Below are positions 20,941-31,394 of a stretch of DNA of 64,000 bases, piece by piece (the stretch's first letter is position 1; each line of letters starts with the position of its first letter). A program made the translations under genes and the position numbers. Below the pieces are notes generated by a model. That model was not told the DNA's origin, ran no database searches, and was given only the letters and a program-made list of their open reading frames with translations. This DNA is from Platycnemis pennipes (taxonomy: Eukaryota > Arthropoda > Insecta > Odonata > Platycnemididae). The DNA lies in assembly GCA_933228895.1 (NCBI GenBank), contig OW121851.1, positions 123,675,624 through 123,739,623 on the forward strand. Direction: 5' to 3'.

Positions 20941-23900
20941 TATTGGTAGAACCCCGATTACGGTGACTTCAATGCTCGGTGTCGCTCGATGGTGCTTTAT
21001 TTTACCGTCCATCCGCTCTCCAAGCAGCAAGTGGCACCATCGTGGCGCCCTTCATCTTTCCGCCGTGCAGTTGGGAAAACACTCGTCGAAAGGCCTTTGG
21101 GGGAGTTGCACAACTGCCTGCCGCGCCCGGTCGCACGCTCAACTCTCCACGGAGCGGCGTCCTGAATACAAATGGCACTGGAAACGTCTCATCTTTCCCC
21201 TCCGCAACGCAAGTCTCGTGCTGCTGCCGGAAAAATTTGGCAGTGACCACTTCTGTGCGTGCGGGCGAATGAGTGCTTGAATGAGCAGCGGTACATCCCC
21301 AATCCATCCAGCCGCGATGGGACGTAACGCGTTTACAGCTCGAAATTAGTATGTAATTAATCATGAAAGATTTTCATATTTAATTTGATTGCCCAACAGC
21401 CAAATAGTGTGCAAATTGATTGAAGCTCCACAAAGAAATTTTCTCTCAACTCTCTCAACTGACGCAATTCACTACGAAAATATCCTATAGTGACGATATC
21501 CGATTCGAATTCAAATTCGATATCGCCTTTATATCAAAAATATTCAAACCTGCGGACATCAATGTGTTGATAATTGGCCTTTTAAATTCGCTAAGTCGAT
21601 TTCTCGTAGCTCTAAAACGGGAGGGATTTAAAAAAATATAACTTTCAACTCCTTAAGAGTACGTGCTGGTGCATTTGTCTCCTGTCTCAGTTATCTCAGT
21701 GACCAAGTTAGAGGGCTTCTGTTGAGTACTGTAAAAGGTTGTGTGAAATTAGGGCCCATAAAACTAATTTTTTTATCCGGGATCGCGAAAGGCATCTTCT
21801 TATGTCCAAAATAAGAAAGACACTCGTTCGCCTCCAAATGGGTAACGTTGGTGCAATCGATGTTGCCAAAGTAAGAGGTGCTTTGGTTCGAACCAGCCGT
21901 AATAAATTTTCGAAAAATAGCCGGCTCAAATAAAAATTATTATCCTCTTATTTTTTTCCATGGGTGAGCATCAGGTTTCGAATTTAGCACCCTGACATTA
22001 ATCCGTTAATGTGTTTGAATTCTCGCGTGATTCCACCCCTACCCTCAGAGTCTCAAATCCAGAAACACTTGATTTACTCTCTCTCTCTCTATCACGGGGA
22101 AGTTAATTACGGGTTTGAATCCCCTAGTCCAGTCACGCTGAAGTAACCATGAGCCGTAATCAGACTGCGATTCGCCAGTCTGGAGTTACCCTCTCGGTAG
22201 TACCCCCACAATGAGAGGGCTTTTATGACGAATAGGTCCAGGTCCCGCAAACTGTTTCGTGACCATATGAACCCGGTACCAAAGGGTAACAGAGGAACAG
22301 AACTCATCTGAGGGCAGCATTCAAGTTGCACCAAAGCTTGCCTTTGCCTTTGAGTAGCGACACGAGCCATACTCCTGAAATGTCCACCATTTGTTTTGTT
22401 CGGGTACTACTCGACTAAGTACTAAGTACTTTAAGCCATTAATTGGGCCTATGCGTTGATGTCGGCTCACCCGCTCTCCGTTATAACTTCTATTCGCCAC
22501 CTCGGCAACGACGCCTACATTTTAATTGATTTGATGCTACGGAATATCTCGAAATAATGCGAGTTTTATATTTTCATTTTGGCCCAGAAAGTGATACAAC
22601 ACGACACGAATTTTCACCTTTATGGTGCATTAATTAACGCCACAAGTAAACGCCTAAGGAAACAGAAATATTTTGAAGATATTCGTCACTAAATAGGCTG
22701 ATTCATCACTTTACTCTTGGGTGCAGCCTTATGAATCAGCATAACATATGCTGTCGCATAATAAGAAAAGAACTACTCATAAACCTCTCCACTTCTTGCA
22801 ATAAATTAATTTCTAAGATTTTGGAAATAGAATTTTTCTAGCGACCGAAGTAGCAAGTTTTATGTGGATCTGAGCTTAAATTATCGATTAACTCATTCGT
22901 TATTTCTTAATTTAAAGTAAATTCTTTTCGCATGTTTCTTTTTACACAATTTTCAGCGATCACTGATAGATGTAGTTCGACACGGCTATCTTAGTCTGTT
23001 GGCACTAATTTCATTCTTTCGTATACGAATTGAGGCAAATCAGACGATCTAAAATGGCTTTTGTTGCTTGAAATCGAGTGCGTAGCATTCAGCGAGCAGT
23101 TGGGAGAGTTATTTATCCAATAAATGTGTTTTAATGCAAATTTTGATACATTTTGCATTATAAATTGTAATATTCCGCACAAATCTTTATGCTAGCCCCT
23201 AGACACGGCCCTTCAAAAATAGTAACATGCCCCTGGTGACTACTTATGCTATCATGCGAAAATGATGAATATTCTGTGATGCTCGCCACCACGTTATGTG
23301 CGTTCGAAGCTATTCTACTTCATTCGGTGCCTTCCATCTCAATTCATTTTTTCCCCTTGTTTTTAAACATGTGTCATGCACGAAATCCTATCGATCGATT
23401 TCCGCTCTCGGATCAAAAGTTTTGCATCCTGGAAAAAAACGCCGCACACTGAATCCCCTCGAGAGTGGTCATGGGTCAGAAGTGTACCAAGCCTCGGGAA
23501 AAACGTGAACGTGGAAGGATGTGGTCTCTGGGAGATGCTGGGGGCGTAGGCATGGAAACGAGATCCTCCTCCGCGGACTTAAGGAGTAACCCGAGAACGA
23601 TATATTCCCCACAGCGGCCTCCCTTTGCCTCTCACCGACTCGAGGCAAATTTTGCCGTATGCTTCCCCCAGCACCTCCACCCCCGTCATGTCGATGAACC
23701 CGCGCAGGGGGTCGCCGACCCATTCCCCACACCTCAGCGTGTGCGACAATTTCCGCCTCCCGCCCCATTCTCCCCCCTGCAATAACTTGCGCGGGAGAAA
23801 GGGGGCGTTTTCTCGCGAAATGTGGTTTTATCATCAAATTTCATCGCAACTGTCAGTCTTTTTCCTGCATTCGAACGAACATGTGAGTGTGTGTTAATTG

Positions 23901-24457
23901 TGGGTTTGCTACCGTGTTTTTCCCGGGACGCTATTAAATATCATGCACGAATCGATTCTTTAGGAATTACATAAGTCGGATGGCGGAAGATGTAACTTGT
24001 CCTTTTTACCTCTTTTGAGTCTCCGTTCGAATTCTGGCTAGCCAGTGAAGTTACGTTTCTTCTTCTTGGGTTTTGCAAACGATTTGTTGCAGTCATTTTA
24101 GAGTAGTTATATAAGTTTTCAAATGTAGGGGCATGTACTAATAAATCAATATCCTCTGTAGTGAAATCGCGGCACTAGCAGAATATAACATACATCTTGC
24201 AGATTCCCTACTCTTATTTTACTTGGAATTTTTAGTCATATTTGCGATATAACATCTTCGAAATATGTCTGCATAAAAGACAATTTTGTAGTTGTTTTTA
24301 ATTATTGAGAATCTCAGAGTAATTCACTCTTAATGCTTCATCCACTGAGATTGAAGTATGTTCATTATACTATTCATAATCATTTATTTTTTTACAGGAG
24401 CTAATAAATTAATTACTATTGCGATTCTAGTATTTCCTTTCTCTCTGAATTAATAAT
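20941..24457. other. Gene-free stretch
   Basis: No gene is recognised. A CT microsatellite is at about 22079-22093. The 21.0-21.3 and 23.46-23.85 kb parts are GC-rich with overlapping spurious ORFs. The 22.1-22.4 kb block includes GGGTTTGAATCCCC, which resembles a B box, but no family could be assigned. Confidence 0.5.
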
Positions 24458-24469
24458 ACTAGCCCCATA

Positions 24470-24552
24470 GATTTTAATAAAACAAACTTTTACAAAATAC
24501 CACAAAAAATGTTTTTTTTTGGTATTTCGTAAAAGTTTGTTTTATTAAAATC
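24470..24552. repeat. Hairpin inverted repeat (32-bp arms)
   Basis: Arms 24470-24501 and 24521-24552 are inverted copies with one mismatch around a 19-base T-rich loop. An 11-bp direct repeat ACTAGCCCCAT lies outside it at 24458-24468 and 24599-24609. The 130-bp interval may therefore be one inserted foldback element with target duplication. Confidence 0.8.
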
Positions 24553-24609
24553 ATTGACTATGGAGTACCACCAAGTGACTGAAGATAGAGTTTTATTTAC
24601 TAGCCCCAT

Positions 24610-25582
24610 TGTTGGCATTGATAGGCTCAAGCGTTACTTCTTTTGTCCCTCTTTGTTCTTTAAACGACGATAGATGCGACGAATCCCAAGAGGACCAGAA
24701 GATGGCCATGTGGTCTTTTTTCTCTGCAAGTAATTTTTCTTGACTGAGTCAGTGGGGTGACTTCTTGAATCTCCAGTCGGATACGCACGATAATATGCGG
24801 ACTTGTATACTTTTATTTCATGCTATTATCGAACGTAGAATCAATTTTTCGCCATAAGATTTATCTGGTGGCAACAGCAACAAGTAAGTCCGAGTGATAA
24901 TTCCAGGTGTCCGGTCCGGATGGAGTCCGGTGACTCAATTTCCATGTCAAATATTCAATTTGGCTCATGGGAGAATTTTGGAAATTTATTGACTTTGAGG
25001 CCAGTTGTCAGAGCTATGCATTGGACGATGGCAATAAAGTTTTGCTAAACTAAGATTTTCCTGTGCCTTTGATAATAAGGCCATTAATTTAGAGATTTAA
25101 TTCATTTCGGCACTCTCTGTCTCCCTCCAATTCACCGCCCCTTTGGCCCTCTGAATTCCTTCCTCCTCGAGGCTCTCCAGTCTATCTTCTTTCCTCTGCC
25201 TCTCCCTTGATTGCCTCAATAGTCGTTTAAAGCCCTCCTAGTCTACGAAGTTGCTCGTAATCGGAACGGGTGGAGGGAAGTGGTCCAGATTAAAAGGCCG
25301 CCGCCTTTTGATCGAGCCGGGGCGGTCAATTTCCCGCAGAGATGTTGAGTGATAGCGGCGAGGGTAGTTTGGTGTGGAACAGCCCCGAAGTATTACCGGA
25401 GGGTAAACAAGTGACTGGCTGGGAGGCGGTCTCTCTGGGTGGATCTAGGACAACGGAGAATCACTACGAGTAGACCGTATTGGAAATAGAGAAATGCCAA
25501 TGATGTGATTTCTAAAAATCTCTGCTTGAATTTTCATTTGATTCATTATGTAAAAATACTCATACATAGTTCTGCTTTTGTT
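24610..25582. other. Gene-free stretch
   Basis: No feature recognised. Confidence 0.5.
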
Positions 25583-25735
25583 ATAATGGAAAATAAAATA
25601 ATGAAACTTTGTTAGGTTCACTTTATATTTGAATAAGCACTACCCGGGTTTCATAACATAGTTACATCTTCTGAAGATGTAACCATGTTATGAAACTATG
25701 CTATGAAAAGATGTAACTATTTTATTTTCCATTAT
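25583..25735. repeat. Nested inverted repeat
   Basis: An outer perfect 18-base inverted pair (25583-25600 with 25718-25735) encloses an inner palindrome at 25648-25696, whose 24-base arms differ at one position and which is centred on CTTCTGAAG. This looks like a short foldback element. No open frame is present. Confidence 0.75.
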
Positions 25736-26819
25736 GGAAAGGTATCACATAGTCAAGCCTGAAGTTATCAGCTATACTTTTTTTATGATGAACTATGGAG
25801 TTGGCGAATTAGTTTACCAGCTCATGATAGATTCTCTTAATTTCATGTGATGCTATTTATTAATGTATTTGTTGCCATATTCTTCTTGAGTTTCTTTAAA
25901 AGAGAAGTTCATAAATATCTAGGAAAATTTTACGAAGGACACTATTATCATTAACAGCTTTCACTGTATGTCACAGCTCATAAAATAGTTTTTTTTAATA
26001 GTCAATTATTTTTAATTGCACATGTAACCGTCAGGGGTGGAAAACACGGAGCTTAAAACTTGAGGTAAATAAAGGTAGAATTAAAACTGTATATACGGAG
26101 GGCAGACATTTTACGATAACAGTGAAAATAATGGAATCAATAATTTTACGTAATAATTAACTTTTTGTTATTATCATAACGCTTTAACGAGTCATTGAAA
26201 GCGCTTGACAGCTTATGATCAAGTTACGGAACTAGTGAATAGGAAATAGGAATGACGGTGAGAAAAGTGGTATTCTATTAATTAAGAGAATGTCTGTCGG
26301 TGAGAGCTTTTCACTCACAACTATCCGCCTTCGTTAAGTGGCTGCTCGACTTCTACCTTGCCAGATGGCGGGGGTTGATTAACTGGCGAACATGCATACT
26401 TTTAAAACGAGTGATAGCTTCACCTTCTCTGATTCAATCTCAGACCTTTATCTCTGCTCTTGCTCGTAAATTAAACGGGAGTGGTTTTGATACGCGAGAC
26501 GGAGGCTGGACAAAAGGAGACGCAGTTGTGCTGAGTAACATTTCTTGAGAGAATAGCTATCAAAGCTGATTACATTAGTTCAAACTCAAGCTTTGCGTAA
26601 CAGGATTGCTGACAAATGAATTTAAATTCTTTTGTCCTCGAATCAACAGGTTAACATCATCGACAGGTTAATATCTATTTGAAATTCCCTTTTGTAAGTA
26701 ATTAGAACGATAATGAGGAATATTTAACACCATTATTCTGCGCTATCCTCTTCTCAATTTCTACCTTTTATCAGAGGTGTCGTCTTTGGGATAATGGTGA
26801 TAAGATCATAGCCTTACAT
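25736..26819. other. Gene-free stretch
   Basis: No feature recognised; the 82-codon ORF at 26300-26548 has no recognisable domain. Confidence 0.5.
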
Positions 26820-27130
26820 GGGTGTTTACTAATCTGTTTCCGCATAATTGGCACTTCAGACCGGGAGTAAAGGAGTAAGGATGGGAATGGAAGGGAAAGG
26901 GTATTTTTAATGGGTGTTTTCAAGTATGTTTCCGCATTAATAGGTGCTTCAGACCGGGAGGAAAGGTATAAGGATAGGGATGGAATGGATGGGGGATCGG
27001 GTATTTTTCATCATCATGGGTGTTTTCAAGTCTGTTTCCGCACTAATAGGCGCTTCAGACCGGGAGGAAAGGCATAAGGATAGGTATGGAAGAGATGGGG
27101 AAAGAATATTGTCCGAAGTATTTTTCATCC
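26820..27130. repeat. Three-unit tandem repeat (about 92-113 bp)
   Basis: Units start with GGGTGTTT at 26820, 26912 and 27018. Each contains TGTTTCCGCA, CTTCAGACCGGGAG and a G/A-rich stretch before TATTTTT. Units two and three are the most alike. Unit length varies by small internal insertions. The 75-codon ORF across it is a by-product. Confidence 0.85.
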
Positions 27131-27398
27131 TTGCAATCGATGCATTGTATGTTCATTTAGCTGTCATTTAGTGAGACTTTTACCATATCACCTCTTTAAT
27201 GATCATCTTAGACTGCGGCTGGCAGAGTTCTATAATCTCAGGGATGAGTATGAGTGATCTTTTGTGATCAAAGCCTCAATGCCTTAGATGAAACGTTATA
27301 TCTATTTACAGGTAATACGCTAAACGAATAGCATTTCCTAAAGTCAGTCTTTTGACGCCATCTTTCTTCAGAGCTCTTAATTTATTTACGAGCGATTT
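27131..27398. other. Gene-free stretch
   Basis: Short interval without a recognised feature. Confidence 0.4.
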
Positions 27399-27406
27399 AT
27401 CTACAC

Positions 27407-27638
27407 CAGAGTTTTTCAAACTTTGCACCGCGGAGCACATTTTGGAAAAGTTGTTCCAGTTCTTTCGTTTTGCAATCGCTTTCTCTATAAATATACATCT
27501 TATTATTCTTACTTCCTTAGACGTGTCGTATGCATAATGCTTTATATCATATAAGCAGATAGAACCAAACATCTCTTTGGGCTCTACAAAAACTTTTGCA
27601 TAAAATGGCTTCGTGGATGAAAAATTTTGGAACCACTG
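27407..27638. mobile_element. hAT-like MITE
   Basis: The ends are CAGAGTTTTTCAAACTTTG on the left and, on the other strand, CAGTGGTTCCAAAATTTTT. Both fit the CAGNGGTTCTCAAAC type of hAT terminal repeat, with the typical subterminal GACCGCGGA-like block (CACCGCGGAGCACATTTTGG). The flanks are an 8-bp duplication with one change (ATCTACAC at 27399-27406, ATCTATAC at 27639-27646). At 232 bp it encodes no transposase. An 88-codon ORF running through it is spurious. Confidence 0.75.
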
Positions 27639-27646
27639 ATCTATAC

Positions 27647-28010
27647 GAACTTTTTCGCGTGCTGTTTCCTAATTTCTACGTACATACTAATTGAGAACGG
27701 TAGTGGCGTGGTGAATACTTTCTTTACACGAGGTATTCTGCGTTTAGTGGCGTACGTTCTTCTTACGGTCCATATCCCATGTTGCTTCCAAGGTAGGTGA
27801 ACCAATTCTACTTGGTCTAACTTCCCTCCTTGTAGCGTAATGTTTACTTTCAATTTATTTATTCCACATTCATTGACTACAGTTTTCTTCCTGTTGATCA
27901 TCATGTAACATTCTTGAAACACTTGCTCCATTGTAGTCGATGAGTCCTTTTGGCATACTCGATTTTCAACTAATATGCCGATATAATCTGCAAAGCAGAC
28001 CATTAAATTT
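27647..28010 (-). pseudogene. Non-LTR reverse transcriptase palm fragment (family 2)
   Basis: A minus-strand ORF of 120 codons reads MVCFADYIGIL, then TTMEQVFQ, INRKKT, KVNITLQGGKLDQVE, RTYATKRRI and EIRKQHAKKFV. These are the motif C region and following thumb segment of insect endonuclease/reverse-transcriptase LINEs. The catalytic FADD has become FADY, and the stretch after QVE is scrambled by a small frame change, so the copy is dead. The remainder of the element is not present next to it. The left end meets the hAT-like MITE. Confidence 0.85.
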
Positions 28011-30575
28011 TATTATCCGTTGGTATAAGCCTGGTCGGATAATATTTTCATGCTATCTTCACCTTGGACTTGTTCAGCGTTATGAGCTTAATCATCGTGA
28101 TATTCTTCATCACCCCGAGGCGGCATCTGTTACGAGTGCTTTGGCTGCGGAGTTTTTCCGCGTGCCTTGCATAGTTCGACTCGCTACCGATTGATAATTA
28201 GGCATTTGCTAGTCCCGCAGGAATTCGCCAAGCTTTTCTCCTGCATTAGAAGTACGCAGACAAAAAGTCCGTGACGCGAATGCATACTCCTTATTCTACT
28301 CTATCCTTGACAGCCGCCGCATGTAGACATCCTAATGGCCTCTGCCTTGAGCTTAATTTGCATTTTCATGAATCTGTCATTTTTTAATCTCTAAGCAGTT
28401 TATCTACGGATCTACTCCCTTGAAAGTATTTTCTGTGTCAGTCAGTTCTTTTCCGTACTTTATACGAATTGAGTTCATTGTATGTATTAAGCATCTTCAA
28501 TGGTTCTACTTTATTGCAGCTATTGCTGTGATACTATTTTAAAACATATGAAGCAATATCTGCGTTGAAACATAGTTAGTTTGGAGTCTCTATGGAAAGT
28601 ACTCATTTACTAATTTATGTTCAAAATCACTATTATTTTTCAAAACTTTCTTTGGTCTCAGTCAGAAATAATTCAAGGCACTTAATTTATTAATTAATTT
28701 ACGTTTATGGTACCAGTTGGATGCTATGAATGGTAGTTAGTAAATTGGTTTTACTTGTACGAATTAGTTGGAACTTGGAATGCACGCTGTTTGTTTGTGC
28801 ATTAGTGTTATCGGTATCAGAAAGGAATATCTTCGATAAAGGATTGTTACAACACGGAAGTAATTTTGCTGGTAAATTTAGAGTCGTTTAGAATCAGTCA
28901 GTAGTAGAAATTTTCTATTTTATTATGACAGTAGTTACGATCATTTTGCGACTGATAATACGATAGATTACTCGTGAGGCAAGACGGCGAACAAGGCAAG
29001 GTCTATGAGGTTTCAACTTTTCTGCCGTGAGCCCCTTACTACAATTACTTACCCCGGAAATGATGCGAGAAAAAAATACCAGTTTACCCACCACTTAACG
29101 ACGTTTTCGTGAGGGAGTGGTGGGGGAATGAAGTGTTCGTGGTCTGAGATATCGCCATTGCGGGAAAATCGGCCGAAGACAGAGGGGCGAAGACAATACT
29201 ACCAGCGCGTCACAACCCTCCGACTTTCGGAGACTTGCCGAAGAGGGCGCGACTTCGTAGCAGAGGAGCCATTTCCTTTTGAGCGGAGCGTTTTCTTCCC
29301 TCTGTGGGTGAAAGGCTTCCAAGCGAAAGAGGACGGAAGGGCAGGATATACCGACTTCAAACGGAGGACCGGAATGTCCACACGCACCCGGTCTTTTTGG
29401 CTCGTGGTGCGAGAGACCGGTTCGGTCCTTTGGTGTGCAACGCAACTCCCGTTCGTGCATTCGCACGTTTCAAAAATAAGGCGATTCAGAAGATGTGCTT
29501 CCTTTGATCTTCTGCCTTTTATTCTTCACTGATACGGGCCCCTCATGAAAGACTGCTACGCACCATTATTGTTACAGCCCTACCAGGACCCCTCGCTGGG
29601 ACCTTCTTTCCGAGTCCGGGCCTCTCGGACTCGGAGTCGCAATAGCAAACCTGTTTTATCATACTGAGCTTCTTGCTCTTTCTGGTTATTGTTGCTCAGT
29701 TTATTGGAATTATGGGCAATGAGGTAAGAAAATTTTTTTGTTGTATAGGAGTAAATTATTTGGAGGCAGGGTTATTTTGTTGAAGGAAGGGAAGTGAATT
29801 TATTTTGTTTATTTTATTAGGGTAAGAATGAATGTTCGTTAAATTTGCGTAAATCCAGGCTAGGAAATATTATTTCGTTCGGATGTTTAGGTTCGACAGG
29901 CTATTTTATTAAGATAAATAATTTTAAGTTAGGAAATTTGTTGTAGGGATGGAATTTTAAATATCAGGATTAATCAAGGAAAGATTGAAGCAGACTTTGA
30001 AGGGTTGTCCCGCTTCTACTGCTACCGGGGTGAGGTGGGTTATTGATTTGTCGGAAAGGAGAATTGGACGGAATAGGATTTGTCTTTGTTTCTTCCGGTT
30101 CGTTTGGATGTTCCTGGCTGTTGGTAATTTCATTGACGGGTTCCAGAGCAGTTGAGTTTTTAGACGGGAACTGGCGGAAAAGTGAGTAGATGGCTGATAG
30201 ATGGGACATTTCATTAAGGAATTTAGGAATTTTTCTTTATGTTTTGGGAATGATTTGCGTCCAAGGGCCTCTCCGCGCCGGTATCCAGCTTGAATCCAAC
30301 TTTAAGTAGAATGGAGCGACGAGAACTCACAGGAAAATTGTCCCGGACAATGAGCATGATCCTCTTAAAACCTTGCCTCTACCGGTTGTTAAAAAAAAAA
30401 AAACTATGGTCGTACCTCACGAAACCAACTCTTATTTTTCTTCAGCGGCCTCAATCAATCGAGGCGGAGGTGATTGGTGGAAGAGTTTTCCTAAACAGTA
30501 ACCTGCCGTCCACTTTTATGGAACAGGAAATATATTTTAAATTTCCACTGAGATGAATAACCTGTAATCACTAGG
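28011..30575. other. Gene-free stretch
   Basis: No supportable gene. The GC-rich ORFs at 29.1-29.5 kb overlap on both strands without domains. A strong 9-bp GC hairpin lies at 29610-29634, followed by a consensus splice donor (GAGGTAAGA) at about 29721-29729, but no coding frame leads into it. A run of 12 A residues occurs near 30390. Confidence 0.5.
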
Positions 30576-31387
30576 CCACATTGCATCTATCTACATCTAC
30601 ATAATACCCTGCAAGCCACCACAAGGGTGTGTGGCAGGGGGTGATTGCTCACCAAACATGCACTACATATCATGCATAAAAAAGGAATAGTATTAATATA
30701 GTAGTCAGAACTACACTATTTAAAAAAGATAGAAATTGCAAAGAAAACATGCAAAAACATTCTGTTAGTAGGGTTAGCTTTAAGTACTCATACCAACATG
30801 CAGCTACCAATGCTATTCATTGCTACTCTCCGATAGGACATATTTACCGTTATTCGTATCTCTAATTGTGCAAGGGAAAAAGGACATTTTGAATCGGTCA
30901 GTTCGGCAATCAATTTCTCTAACTTTATGATTATGGTCCAGTCTGCCATAGTAAGTTGGGGTTCGTAAAATATTTTTAACATCATCACTGAAAATATTGT
31001 CTTGGAATTTGTGTAAGAGATTAAGTCTAAATTTCAACCTGCGATCTGACAATGATTCCCATTTCAATTCATTTAATAGACTGGTTACGCTAACATAATC
31101 ATCGTATCGTCCCTTTACAAATCTTGCCGATCTTCGCTGCACACGTTCAAGTTCATTACTTAGACCGATTTCGTAGGGATCCCATACACTGGCAGCATAT
31201 TCCAAATGAGGTCTAACAAGGGAAAAGTAGCTGATTTCTCGTACATGATCGTCACATTTACCCAATACTCTTTTAATGAAACCCAGTTTGCGATTCGCTT
31301 GACCCATTAATTCACGAATGTGTTTGCTTGAATTGCTTGGATTGCTTGCATTGCTTGAATATGGAGAGACTAATAACTGTATCCTAA
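30576..31387 (-). mobile_element. 5'-truncated CR1/L2/Jockey-like LINE
   Basis: The minus strand carries the C-terminal end of a non-LTR reverse transcriptase. A 3' region of about 230 bases follows, ending in CTTGCAGGGTATTATGTAG and GTAGAT repeats. The same 3' region recurs at 13.3, 17.1-17.6, 55.0 and 61.1 kb. A 12-base repeat with one mismatch, TAAYCACTAGGC, flanks it at 30565-30575 and 31388-31399 and is a candidate target duplication. Four 9-base GCTTGNATT units mark the 5' truncation point. Confidence 0.85.
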
Positions 31388-31394
31388 TAACCAC
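30813..31394 (-). pseudogene. Reverse transcriptase C-terminal fragment of LINE
   Basis: This is a 193-codon open frame. After about 25 residues from a 9-base tandem repeat it reads HIRELMGQANRKLGFIKRVLG, SLVRPHLEYAASVWDPY, ELERVQRRSARFV and LKWESLSDRRLKFRLNLLHKF. This is the thumb/C-terminal region shared by CR1, L2 and Jockey-clade reverse transcriptases. It ends at a natural stop followed by the 3' untranslated tail. The endonuclease, fingers and palm are missing through 5' truncation, so it is not functional, although the remaining frame has no stops. Confidence 0.88.

Noticed and set aside
26820..27130. CRISPR-like array
   Set aside because: Long, unequal adjacent repeat units without uniform spacers, in eukaryotic sequence; this is a minisatellite.
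27306..27572. 88-codon minus-strand ORF
   Set aside because: It is explained by the hAT-like MITE and flanking DNA.
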